A stretch of DNA of 64,000 bases from Maratus speciosus (lineage: Eukaryota; Arthropoda; Arachnida; Araneae; Salticidae), in contig OZ010799.1 of the NCBI GenBank assembly GCA_963932465.1, positions 157,352,761 through 157,416,760 on the forward strand, in the 5' to 3' direction. The notes beneath the pieces were generated by a model that was not told where the DNA came from, did not search any database, and saw only the letters and a program-made list of their open reading frames with translations. Below, one piece after another: positions 23,601 through 32,869 of the stretch. The translations under genes and the position numbers were made by a program. The number at the start of each line of letters is the position of its first letter. Positions within the stretch are counted from its first letter, which is position 1.

Positions 23601-24190
23601 CAGTAAATTCTTACCCACCAAAGTTAAATCTGGTCGTCCAGTTCGATCGTCCTGAACATACGAATGTGGAGCTCCTGGATCGTTAATGAGCCGTAAGTAA
23701 CTCAACATCAAGTACTCCAGAAATGTCTCAGTTCTATCATCCTCACGTGTGTACCAAGAGACCGCAGAGGAACATTGAAGTCTCCTCCCACCAGAAGACT
23801 GGAGCAGTCGGTAAAATGGTGAATCCAACAAGCTAAATCAGAGTCCAGGTTACCTGATGGAGCTGCGTAAACGGAACCGATGACTATTGATCCATTAGCC
23901 AAGGTTAACGTCAAAAATATACTATTATCCGTCACTAGACTAATTACCGGTGTCATGGCATTGTTAGTACATATTATACAAGCAGTATTAAGAGAAGAGG
24001 AAAAGCAAAGACAGTCCGGATCCAAATAACCACACCACCCCCGGAGGTGTAGGGATCTTGACAGATAAAAAACAAAACATCATGCCCCGACGCATAACGT
24101 ACCAAAGTATCGTTTGCATCAGAGCAATGATGCAAGTTAATTTGAACAAAATTTAATCCAGCAATAGCCGGGAGAGCCGCAGAAACTACC
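20610..24190 (-). pseudogene. ORF2: AP-endonuclease / reverse transcriptase / RNase H polyprotein
   Basis: Most of the protein is one open frame, 23831-20610 (1073 codons). It ends the endonuclease with SDHRYL. The reverse transcriptase has FDISGAFD, GCPQGSCLGP and the catalytic YADD at 22179-22190. RNase H has the four acidic residues in IYTDGS (Asp at 21429-21431), YQAELVA, LYTDS and NERADELA. A C-x-C-x7-H-x5-C finger (CNCGRQGDVKH...) lies near the C-terminus. The endonuclease start, with FVQINLHHC and FICQDPY, lies at about 24170-24040 in another frame, and GGDFNVPL lies in a third segment (23708-24025). So there are two frameshifts, near 24030-24045 and 23751-23757. The second looks like a one-base loss when compared with the copy at 45076. 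The rest is unbroken, so decay is slight. Confidence 0.85.
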
Positions 24191-24191
24191 G

Positions 24192-25271
24192 CTACAAACG
24201 TTTTGACAGCAATGACTCACGATATTTTTTATAGATGGGGCAATCAATGCTATCAGCACGATGATCTGAATCCAGTACTCCGTCGTCTTTCGAACAATTA
24301 ACACAGACCTCCGATTCAGAAGTACAATCCTTTGTCTGATGATTTCCTGAGCATTTTGAACAAACTTGCTGATCATTAGTACATCTCATAGCTACATGAC
24401 CGAAGGCCTGACATTTGAAACATCTTGTTATCTGTACATATTCAACCAACCTATATCTTTCAAAGTTTATACAAATTCGACAAAGTTCAATTAAATAGTC
24501 AAAGCAATCATTATCCACATCTATAATCCGATTCATTTTCCCTGCTCTCGTATTAAATTTCCGTATTATCTCCACCTCAATGTCGCCTTCCATTCCTCCT
24601 TCCCGCAAAGCTCCTCTCACCGATTTCATTACATCTTCCTCCTCTACATCCGACTCCACACTCAACAATAATATCCTGTTTCTCCGTCTCTTCGAAGTGG
24701 TTACCTTCACCCTGTCTGCCCATGTCTCCATCGTTGTTCTCAATTTCTCAGAATCCTGTCTCAAAGTAACTCTAATCACCAACTGACCTGCTTTCGTCGA
24801 GACAACATCAGTTAATGTGGGAAAGTCAGTCTCGTCTTTTGCTACCTTTTTCAAATCTTCTTTTATTGTCTGTACATCTGTCATTGACTCCTTTGGCGTC
24901 ACCACCAGCGAGTAACCTCCCGCCTTTTTCACTGCCTTCTTCTTCACAAGACGGTCCACAGGACGATCCAATAAAATTTCTGAGGCTCCAGAACGTCGCT
25001 TTAACAGAGCGTCATACGCCATGCTATCCGTAACCATTGTTTTTAATTTTGCATCGCTGGCTACACAGTCCTTATGGGCCTTCACCAGTCTCAGCGATAT
25101 ATAGTCCATACACTTCTTTATAGTCTGTAAAATCTCTCTTGTAACTTTACCGCCACCAGTCTTCGTTTGCTGAGCCTCCAACATATCGTACATATGCGTA
25201 TTTACTCGCTGAACTGCAGCCGGAAACTCATCGTCCCTTAATTCTTCAAAAAATCTTTCCAGTTTACTCAT
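24192..25271 (-). CDS. ORF1: gag-like zinc-knuckle protein of element 1
   Basis: 359 residues from the ATG at 25271. The frame is open a further 54 codons upstream, but those residues are unlike a gag and the related copy starts at an equivalent Met (MTEEVDKW), so I prefer MSKLERFF as the start. A Lys-rich stretch precedes the KKAGGYSLVV region. Three zinc-knuckle motifs end the protein: C284-x2-C-x4-H-x4-C297, C304-x2-C-x3-H-x4-C316, and a longer C-x2-C...H...C at 323-344. It should bind the element's RNA. No break is visible. ORF2 follows at once; its frame is open across the ORF1 stop with no ATG nearby, so coupled translation is likely. Confidence 0.8.
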   Translation of the reverse strand: MSKLERFFEELRDDEFPAAVQRVNTHMYDMLEAQQTKTGGGKVTREILQTIKKCMDYISLRLVKAHKDCVASDAKLKTMVTDSMAYDALLKRRSGASEILLDRPVDRLVKKKAVKKAGGYSLVVTPKESMTDVQTIKEDLKKVAKDETDFPTLTDVVSTKAGQLVIRVTLRQDSEKLRTTMETWADRVKVTTSKRRRNRILLLSVESDVEEEDVMKSVRGALREGGMEGDIEVEIIRKFNTRAGKMNRIIDVDNDCFDYLIELCRICINFERYRLVEYVQITRCFKCQAFGHVAMRCTNDQQVCSKCSGNHQTKDCTSESEVCVNCSKDDGVLDSDHRADSIDCPIYKKYRESLLSKRL

Positions 25272-25900
25272 AATTACTAAAAAGAAAACTCCAAAAGGCC
25301 CTCTTCCCAAAAACACCGTAAAAAACAAAACTACCGTCGAAGACTGCGCAACTGGTAACCAACAGAATAAACTTTCACTATATATATAGTGAGCCTTCCT
25401 CACCGAGGAAGGAAAAACTATAATAAAAACCAACTGGACAAAGTAACCGACTAGAAAAACCCTGGCTAACAGCCGGAAAATTAGATTTAAAAAAATCGCC
25501 GCTTAATTGAATCAACAAAAAGCGTCCTCTATAAGCACTATTAACTACACTACTACACACGACGCGTAAAAAAGCAACTAGGATCAGGAAATAAACGGAT
25601 AAAAGAAAACACAAAGATCAATAATTCACCCTAGACATGTGATGCTAAACCAAGTGATCGAAAAACAAAAGCAGGCAACATTGTAACCTAGCAACCAAAA
25701 GTAACAATTAACTAAACACCAGAAAACTTAAATTAAAATAGGTCACTCCATACAGAACAAACTCCCATCTAATACTAACGACAGAACACTATACAAAATA
25801 AATCACAAGAAGCAGAAAACAACTCAACTTTAACAAGACAGCAAGATGGCGGCGTAAATAATTCAAAAGTGAAATGCCCACCGGAAAATAAAATGGAGAA
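25272..25900 (-). other. 5' leader of element 1
   Basis: No long ORF of its own. A perfect palindrome CACTATATATATAGTG lies at 25376-25391 and an 8-bp hairpin CCTTCCTC/GAGGAAGG at 25395-25413, about 105-140 bases upstream of the ORF1 start. Internal promoters are usual in this class, but none could be identified here. Confidence 0.5.
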
Positions 25901-27480
25901 TAACACAAAAATTACTTAACTAACAGAGACAAAACTAGAACCAAAAGATAGCTTAAGGGTAAGTGAATACAATTACTATATGTAAAGAATAATAACTTAA
26001 TTAGATATTGTTAATTAAAGTAGACTTGGAAAAAACTTGAAGCCAACATGCGTACATGTGCTTCAAGCTAAACAGAGAAATTTTCAAAGTTCCAAAAATG
26101 GGCTTTAAAATTGAAATAAATCAAAATAAATGTGTAGAAATATAGATAAAACTAAATAGAATGCCATGCACTAGCAAAATAGTCAAATTAAATTATAATA
26201 ACCGAGAAACTTGAACTTTATGCGAGAGCTCTGAAAAATACGTCATCCATCGGGCAGAGCGGAGGGACTTTTTTCCAAGCAGCAGGACAACGTCATAGTC
26301 GCAACACAGCGAAGGGGCCAACAGTCCAGCGACCCAGGAAAAGACAAAGTGACATCCAGGAGATCCACTTGCAGCCAAACGGAGAGAGCCGACAACCGAC
26401 AGACTCCCTTGAAAAGGCTTGACCCAAGCGCAAAGAGAGCGACAGACTCCCTTGAAAAGGCCTGACCCAAGCGCAAAGAGAGCGACCGACCCTTCAACGG
26501 TAGCACACTGGCTAAAGCAACTGTGACGGGACGTCAACACAACAGAGCAGATAGGCTCATTATTTTTGAATGCTTCTCATTTTTTTAGTAGAATATAAAT
26601 GTTTTAATTCGGGATCTAAAATTTTGAGGCAGTAAAATTATTGTAATTTGTAAAATAAACATTAAGATAAGGGCATCAAGCCAAGTGAAGTAAAGGCAAA
26701 TTCGTAGGCATTTAAGATAGCTCAAGCTAGGTAGCAGATTAAAATCTGGTTTGTATTCGAAACGAATACACAAGAAAGTTTTATTTCTAAGAAAGGAACG
26801 GGAGAAAATTTTCAGAGGATATTGCAGTCACGAGTCGAAAAGAAAAAGACTCAGGAGAAGAGCTTTTTAAATTAGGGAGGCAAGTAGTGTAAGTGTAAGG
26901 TTACATGTAAATTGTGAGGAAAATTAGTTTAAATTAATTAAACTACTGAATAAAGATATTTTCTAAAAAATTATGGTCAGAACACTGGCTACACTGGTCA
27001 TGGCTTGCAAAGAAGTGCTCATATTTGAGAAATGTAAAAAGTTTATTCTAACGATATATGTGCAATTTCTATAAGATATTACTATATATTGTGTTTTATC
27101 CTATGTGTATAGGGACTTTAAGACAGAAAAATTAATCTTGCACATTGATTATTTTTAACAAAATGGAGAAGGTATTCAAATAATTTCACAGAGTATTTTA
27201 ATTTATTCTTTATATACTGTGTCTGTATTCAAAAATGTGTTTATAAAGGTATTTAAAGAAAATTTATTTTTGGGAAAAAGTGAAATTACATAAAGTGTCT
27301 ATTGACAAGACTAGGCTCTCCAAAATTTTATTTGTAAAATTTGTGTTAAATTTAAGGTAAAATATGGCACGGATTACCGCACTTACATATTGCCGGAAAA
27401 CTGATCTATAAATTTTAGCAGGTGAATTAGGAATGAGGCGAATTAGAAGAGGATGATAGAATACCAATAATCATCCAAAA
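25901..27480 (+). other. Probable LTR and leader remnant of the gypsy-like element
   Basis: It holds a 43-bp unit repeated twice (26398-26486), an AATAAA at 26951 and a TGGTCA-containing stretch near 26974-27005 that could be a primer-binding region. I infer LTR identity from position before gag. It is not proved by a matching 3' LTR. Confidence 0.3.
26398..26486. repeat. Two 43-bp tandem units
   Basis: The block AGACTCCCTTGAAAAGG starts at 26401 and 26444 and continues as GACCCAAGCGCAAAGAGAG. The two units differ by one base. Confidence 0.9.
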
Positions 27481-28430
27481 AATTGAGCAGTCAAATAACT
27501 ATGATGAGGATCTGGCAATTACGCAAGCTGGGTATATAGTGCTGGATAGAGAAGCTAAATCATCTAGGAAAAAAGAAAAGATGGACTTAGCGAGGGAATG
27601 AGAAAAAGCTAAGATATAGAACGAAGAAAAACAACGGCAGCGTGAATTTAAATTAGAAGAGCTGTGATTAACACAAAACACAGAGAGAAGTGGTTCCAGC
27701 GCTAGTAATCGTTCTGATAGAAGTCCAAAATGAAACATAAAATCTATTATGCATACTTTCGACTCAGAGAATTCAGACATAACTTCATTTTTAAACTTAT
27801 TTGAGAGACAGGCAGAAAGGTTGGGAATTGAAATAGTCGACTTTGTCACTCATCTCTTAGCTTTATTGCCCATAGATATAGTAGAACTTATTTTAAGGGA
27901 ACCCAAAGACAGTGCAGACAATTTCTCTCATGTGAAAAAAATCTTTTAGCACGATACAGATTATTCGCAGAAGCGTATCTGTTAAAATTAATAAGGCATC
28001 AAAAAATCCAAACAGCCCATGGAAAGATTTATTCTTTGAACTAAACAGCTTTCAAGACGGGTTGTTAGATGGTTTAGGCATACAAAGCTTAGAGGAGCTA
28101 AAAGACCTGCTCATTACGGAGCAAATTAAACGGAGAGTGCCGACCGAAGTGAAGGAGCACTTTATAAATTCTTGGGTTTCGTACAAGAACCCGGATAGTT
28201 TAGTTAAGGATCTGGATGGGTACGACACAATCAGCAGTGTATTAAAAAACTGTGGAACGTCAGACCCCCAACAGATAGAAAATTTGAAAAACCCAGATAT
28301 GAGGAAAACGAGCGGGACAAAAACCCCGAAATAAAATTAAATTGGCGGGAAAAAGACAAAAATAAAGAAAGACAGAAAATTTTCGATAAACCGAGAAAGA
28401 ACACATGCTTTCTGTGTGGAAGTGTAAACC
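27480..28430 (+). pseudogene. Decayed gag of a Ty3/gypsy-like element
   Basis: Frames in several pieces encode a Lys/Glu-rich coiled stretch (27500-27670), then SFLNLFERQAERLGI and FVTHLLALLPIDIVELI (27779-27900). After a frameshift come LLDGLGIQSLEELKDLLITEQ and KEHFINSW (28060-28180). This is the SCAN-like capsid order seen in gag proteins of arachnid gypsy-like elements. Stop codons interrupt the first part near 27598, 27618, 27666 and 27732. Further shifts lie near 27945 and 28300. The product would have formed the particle core. It can no longer be made whole. Confidence 0.65.
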
Positions 28431-29152
28431 ATATGAAACGCAATTGCACAAAATTCAAAAATTCGGAGGGGGAAATAAAAACAGTTCAGCACATCAGGTG
28501 CGGCGTAAAATTAGAGGAAGGATTTGAACCATATTTAAGTCATGGTAAAGTAAATAGCGAAGAAATCACAATTCTTCGAGATAGTGGAAGTATGGTCGAC
28601 GTTTTACCGGAAAAATTAGTTAAAACTAATCAATTAAACGGAGATTATAGCTGGTTTAAACAGCCGTTAGTTAAAGGCCGTCGTTGCCTTCCCGTAGCTG
28701 AAATAATACTCGAATTGGCAGATAAAAGTATCATAAGTACGAAAGCAATCGTCGCAGACGAAAACCCCGATATAAATTATTACATTCTAGGTAATCAAAC
28801 GCAAAAATTAATTGAGGAAAAAACGAAAAACACTCAATTTTTACACGCAGTCACGCGAAGTCAAACAAAAGATGACGAAACTAAAAACAGTCAAAAGGAC
28901 GGTCAAATGGAGAAAAATCTACCACAGAGGATTAAACAACAGGTTGAAAAAAACGTGGGAACGGGAGAGGACAATAGAGTCAAATCAAATAGTGGGGAAA
29001 AGGGTAGACGAAAAATCACTTTCCTCGCCGATCTGATTGTAGACGAAAGATGCTCTTTTAAAAAGAGGATCAGAAAACTTTCGCAAACGAAAGTAAGACA
29101 GACAAATCCATTGAGGAGGAAAAAAACCACAAGAAAAAGAGCTATTAGGTGA
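28331..29152 (+). pseudogene. Nucleocapsid knuckle and retropepsin-like protease
   Basis: The frame is open from about 28316 to 29152. A CCHC knuckle CFLCGSVNHMKRNC lies at 28406-28447. The protease active site is LRDSGS with Asp at 28580-28582. An ILGNQ block (about 28788-28802) fits the ILG motif of retroviral-type proteases. The tail is Lys-rich and of unknown role. The protease would cleave gag-pol. The reverse transcriptase normally found downstream is absent: the next 1.3 kb holds a MITE and Lys-rich frames. Confidence 0.6.
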
Positions 29153-29502
29153 GGACAAAAACTTAAGGATTACAAGAAACTTAGATACACACATAACTCA
29201 CAAAGACGAGAAGTCAAAAATACCAGTGAAAATGAAACAGAATAGGCAAAGTACTGGTCAAGAAAAGCCGTTCAGAAATTTATCCCAGATAGAAGGTATT
29301 AAAATGAAGGAACAGCAGGTTAAGTCGCATGACATTTGTAAAATCATTAGAATGGAGAGAAAAGTTCACTTAAAAATAAAGGAAAGTACAAATTGCAGGA
29401 TGATAACAAAACAGTAGAAAAGGAATTTAAACCCGGGAAACAAATACTAGACTAAGGAACAAACGGTCAACAAAATACAAATGTTAGTTGGGAGGATATT
29501 AA

Positions 29503-29711
29503 CCCCTTCACGCTCGAATTAAATTACGGTTGAATAATTCAAATTGCTTATTGGCACCACTTTTATGAAAAAGAAATATTCACCTTATTTAATGACAGTA
29601 AAAACGATACTAAAATATAGCCAATTTCACTATTTTATAAAACTGGTGGGAATCAAACAATTTGAGTAAAAGGCACAGCCCGAGAATATGACGGGAGCGA
29701 GAATTAAGGGG
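29503..29711. mobile_element. piggyBac-like MITE (TTAA-flanked, 209 bp)
   Basis: TTAA occurs at 29499-29502 and 29712-29715. The ends are CCCCTTCACGCTCG on the left and, read inward, CCCCTTAATTCTCG on the right. No ORF. It has inserted downstream of the protease ORF. Confidence 0.7.
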
Positions 29712-29825
29712 TTAAGAAAGGGAAAGAAAAAATATCAAGGGTGGACGAACGTATAGAGATCCCCCAAAATAAAAAAACAGGCCAAAGAAAATAAAGCGAA
29801 ACGTGCTAGTAAAAATAATACGAAA

Positions 29826-30443
29826 ATGAAAAGAAATAAAGAATTAAAGGCATTAGTGGTCTGGGAAATTGCTGGCCAAGTAGGGAATTTTAGCATTCAT
29901 AATTTCACGAATAGATTGAAAACGCGAAAATGGAAAGAAAGTGGCAATAGGAATAAGAGACAAAAAAGCACAAACATAGATTTAGAGGCCAAAATCAGGA
30001 TAAAAATAAACAAAAATCCGAGAAAGCCAACGGTAGTTAAAATAACTGAGATAAATACATTGCCAAAATCTAAAAGGGAAACAGCAAACAAGAAAGACTC
30101 AGGAAAAAACAGGGAGATTGATCAAAAAGAAATCAGTGAAGGGCAAGAGGATCGGCAAAATTCAGAGAGGCATTCCATAGGGCATTCGACAAATAAAAGA
30201 AAGAATACGGAAAAAGATGGAACTACGAGAATCCTTGCCTTAAAAAAATTAAAGAACTACACTGATAAAAAGAGTTTGTTAATAGAAACGGATAGCAGTA
30301 TGCATTCATCTTGTAAAATCAAAGACAAAATGACTCGTAAACCACTCAAAAGGGCACATACTTTGCAACCTGACCAATATACTAGAGTACAAAGGCCAGG
30401 AAAGGACATTGTCCAAGTATATTTTTTGAGTTGGGCAGAGTAA
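29826..30443 (+). CDS. Lys/Asn-rich hypothetical ORF in the gypsy-like element
   Basis: 205 residues from an ATG at 29826. Very rich in Lys, Arg, Asn and Glu with no domain I recognise and no signal or membrane segment. It lies between the protease and the purine tract of the LTR element, where pol or an extra gene would be. It may be a decayed remnant or chance reading of A-rich DNA. I assign no function. Confidence 0.2.
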   Translation: MKRNKELKALVVWEIAGQVGNFSIHNFTNRLKTRKWKESGNRNKRQKSTNIDLEAKIRIKINKNPRKPTVVKITEINTLPKSKRETANKKDSGKNREIDQKEISEGQEDRQNSERHSIGHSTNKRKNTEKDGTTRILALKKLKNYTDKKSLLIETDSSMHSSCKIKDKMTRKPLKRAHTLQPDQYTRVQRPGKDIVQVYFLSWAE

Positions 30444-30698
30444 TATCTTGAAAAAAAAATAAGAAAATTGTATATAGTAAGATATCATTCTTTTAAATGC
30501 TTGAAAATAGAATATAATGTAAAGTGTTTTGAAATAGAATAAAGTGTAAAATATTATACTGAGTGTCTAATGGAAATATTTTTTTGGAGGGGCAGACAGG
30601 TAAATAAAGATTTTTTTTGCATGTGAGCTATTCATATAAATCTTGAGCTGCCTTTCTATTTTCCAGAATATTTTGTCCTGCAGCCAAAATATTCTTTT

Positions 30699-30737
30699 AA
30701 AGGAGGGGGGTAGTTGTACAGATTTGAGCTATATCAC
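30699..30737 (+). other. Polypurine tract and start of a 3' LTR
   Basis: AAAGGAGGGGGG at 30699-30710 is followed after four bases by the TGTACAG... sequence that also starts at 18870. This is the usual layout at the 3' LTR boundary. Confidence 0.55.
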
Positions 30738-31925
30738 GGAAAGCCGTTCATGCGATCCGCCGCGCTCCCCATGAGAGTTTTTGAGATAACCCAGATAGCA
30801 TGAACGTTAGCAGCAAGTTTGATTTTTTCTGATATTATCTTGCCGTGACAAATTTGAATTGAGAAATTCGCAGCAAATCTCCCGCAAGGTATACCATCCC
30901 CCACTTGCATCTTGCATGAGTAGTTTGTTGTGAAACTGATGCAAGACTGTCTTTAATTCTCGAAAGTGACGAAAGCAAAAAATCCCTCTGTTGAGAGAAT
31001 ATACAATCAGCTCATACACAGAAATTGAAGAAATTTTATTCGGTAGGCACCTCTTTTTCTAAGCGCTATACTTATGAAATACCAAAAAATGCTCGAAATG
31101 AAAATTGCAAATATCACCTAAACTTGTTTATGGTGATACAACCGATGCATGCACCTTCTGACGGCACTTTCGCATCAATAGACTTGATCAGGTCTATGAA
31201 CCCATTCAAAGGGTTTAAACTTATAGTGTGACATGTAAAGATGACTACTTTGCAGTAAGTTTGCAGTATTTTTGATTACTTGTTTGCCGTTAGTTTGCAA
31301 TAAATTTGTTACAGTATGAATTTAACTTGCACGACAAGTTAGCTGCAAGTTCAAAGTGTGGTGACTTCGGCGTTTGCGTTATCTTGCTGCAGTCTTGTTA
31401 TGAACTTTCAGTCTTGTCATGCTGAGCTTACTGCAACTTTGCAGGTTTTCAAAGCAAAACTGTTGCAAATTTTCTGCAAACTAAAAAGGATATTTGGGAA
31501 GGTTTTAAATTTAAAAAAAGATCTTGCATTTTCCGCTACAGAAACTAGTAATGTAAGAAGCATACACATCAAATAGAGTTCCAGCTGGAAAAAGCAGTTT
31601 CATTAAATTGACTTATTCAGCCTAATTCTTCTGGGTTTCCATGTTTCATGTCTCGCCACTTTTGATACCAGATTCGATCTAATAGTTGCTTCCGATATCT
31701 GGTCGTCTTTAAGGAAGTTAAATTTTTGTAATAAGTTTATTTGTGATGGATTAGCACTATTTTGGAAGTATTAGAATGTGTAAAAAATGGTTCATGGTGG
31801 TTTCTGCTTTTGTACTTCCCAGCCAATTTATTTTAGATGGTTCGAAACAGTTTTAGAACATTTTCCAAGTTCAGCAGTAAGTTTCGGACGGGTCGGATTT
31901 ATGCAGCTCTGGAAGGGGCACTTAG
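30738..31925. other. No gene seen; TTTGCAGT-rich stretch
   Basis: Between about 30795 and 31480 the phrases TTTGCAGTAAG, GTTTGCA and GCTGCAAG recur on both strands without a regular period. No protein was recognised. The 3' LTR does not continue here. Confidence 0.35.
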
Positions 31926-32396
31926 GAGTTCCGTGGAAGGGGGTATGCTTTGAAGAAATATAATGTAATTCTTATCACTAAACCACCGACAAAATTAGAG
32001 TATCTGGTACACAGAAAGATCGATCCTATAGATAATTATGATAAATATGGAGTTTATATTGTCCCTTTTAAAGTTAATAGCACTTCAAAAAAGTATGCTT
32101 ATGTAGGAATGACCACCTGCAAATTATTGGAAAGGATTAAAGAGCATGTGACAGATATAAAAAAGGGTAAACTATCCACCGCTCTATCCCGGTTAAGTCA
32201 AGTTGAAGATATTGATGTCCTATTTAAGGAAGTTAAAATCATTGCACATGCATCACTTTATAACATTTGTATAATCAGAGAGTCATTGGAAATTTTGGCA
32301 AGAGGCAGGAGTACCTGTAATGATGTTTTATCCTATAACATACCAAGAATCTGGTTTAAAATACCAGGTGTAACAGGTGAATTTGGATTTGATTAA
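31926..32396 (+). pseudogene. GIY-YIG endonuclease domain, probably Penelope-like
   Basis: The frame is open from 31926 to TAA at 32394-32396 without an ATG at the left; counting from the TTG at 31950 gives 148 residues. The two strands of the fold are seen as GVYIV (residues 34-38) and YAYVGMT (49-55). The catalytic Arg and following His are R62 and H66 in LERIKEH. The metal-binding Glu is E111 or E114 in IIRESLEIL. Such domains cut DNA at insertion. Unlike the relic at 10246-10482 it lacks the cysteines between GIY and YIG, so it belongs to a different subfamily. No reverse transcriptase precedes it. A hammerhead-like motif lies 160 bases downstream, as in other Penelope-like 3' ends. Confidence 0.6.
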
Positions 32397-32555
32397 CCAT
32401 TTCCCTCCTCCCTGTCCCACCCTCACCCTTCTCTTTTTCTGATTAGCTGCTCCTCTCTGCTTTCCTTCCTTCCCACCCTCCTATTTGTGGTTCGTTTAGT
32501 TTCGCCCTTTGATATTTAGCCAGCTGTTTGTCTTTCATTCGGCAGTGATTTTTCC

Positions 32556-32583
32556 CTGATGACGACTGGTGGTTCAGTCGAAA
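32556..32583 (+). ncRNA. Hammerhead-like core in the Penelope-like 3' region
   Basis: CTGATGA (32556-32562) is followed by a 5-bp stem CGACT/AGTCG (32563-32580) and AAA, giving CTGATGA...GAAA as in a hammerhead ribozyme. Penelope-like elements are known to carry such ribozymes. The stem overlaps the conserved G by one base, and stems I and III were not established, so self-cleavage is uncertain. Confidence 0.35.
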
Positions 32584-32689
32584 GCGCTCGGATTTTAAAC
32601 ATCATATGACTCCACTGTTTCAACATCTTCATTGTTTTTAAAATGCTTTAACATTTGTATTTTAGCACCTATTAAGTAAAGATATATTG

Positions 32690-32860
32690 TGAATTTGACA
32701 TTATAAATATTGACTATTTCTGGTAAAGGCATTTGCCGATATTTTGTGCCATCTGTTTATTTATCGTTACTTGAAATTTGAAGTAACGATCTTCAGTATA
32801 ATCAAATCAAATTGTAATCAAATCTTAGCGTTCTGAAAAGCAAGTGTGTATGTGATCTTC
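32690..32860. repeat. Dispersed repeat with hairpin, copy 1
   Basis: 71 bases at 32754-32824 are identical to 56232-56302, and the flanks are similar. The block includes a perfect hairpin CGTTACTT-GAAATTTG-AAGTAACG. Confidence 0.85.
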
Positions 32861-32869
32861 ACACACCTT

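Larger units (their letters stand above)
19990..25900 (-). mobile_element. APE-type non-LTR retrotransposon, nearly full length (element 1)
   Basis: On the minus strand it has a 5' leader (about 25900-25272), ORF1 (25271-24192), ORF2 (about 24190-20610) and a 3' region with a short tandem repeat. The order leader-ORF1-ORF2 and the domains AP-endonuclease, reverse transcriptase and RNase H place it among APE-class elements of the I/R1/LOA type. A second, related copy lies at about 43000-49345 on the plus strand. The leaders of both share a GCCAT...TTGAGTTGTTT stretch (25810-25850 here, 43030-43065 there). Their 3' ends share a GGCG(T/C)CC(T/C)GG(C/T)TGGGTG block. Neither terminus was fixed exactly and no target duplication was identified. 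Confidence 0.75.
18870..30740 (+). mobile_element. Ty3/gypsy-like LTR element, decayed and interrupted
   Basis: The same 23 bases, beginning TGTACAGATTTGAG, occur at 18870-18892 and at 30715-30737. The second copy lies right after a purine tract AAAGGAGGGGGG (30699-30710), as expected for the start of a 3' LTR. Gag and protease remnants lie between, at 27480-29152. A non-LTR element fills about 20.0-25.9 kb on the other strand. A possible 5' LTR end and primer-binding region is near 26950-27010, after AATAAA at 26951. The 5' LTR would then be about 2 kb once the insertion is taken out. After 23 bases the two LTR copies diverge, so the 3' LTR is truncated or replaced. No reverse transcriptase or integrase was found. 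Confidence 0.45.

Noticed and set aside
25272..25433. 54-residue N-terminal extension of element 1 ORF1
   Set aside because: The residues are hydrophobic and unlike the family, and the related copy starts at the internal Met equivalent.
26193..26540. 115-codon minus-strand ORF
   Set aside because: It overlaps the 43-bp tandem repeat and has no similarity to a known family.
29826..30443. Lys-rich ORF as an envelope or integrase gene
   Set aside because: No domain, membrane segment or catalytic motif is visible. It is listed only as a hypothetical ORF.
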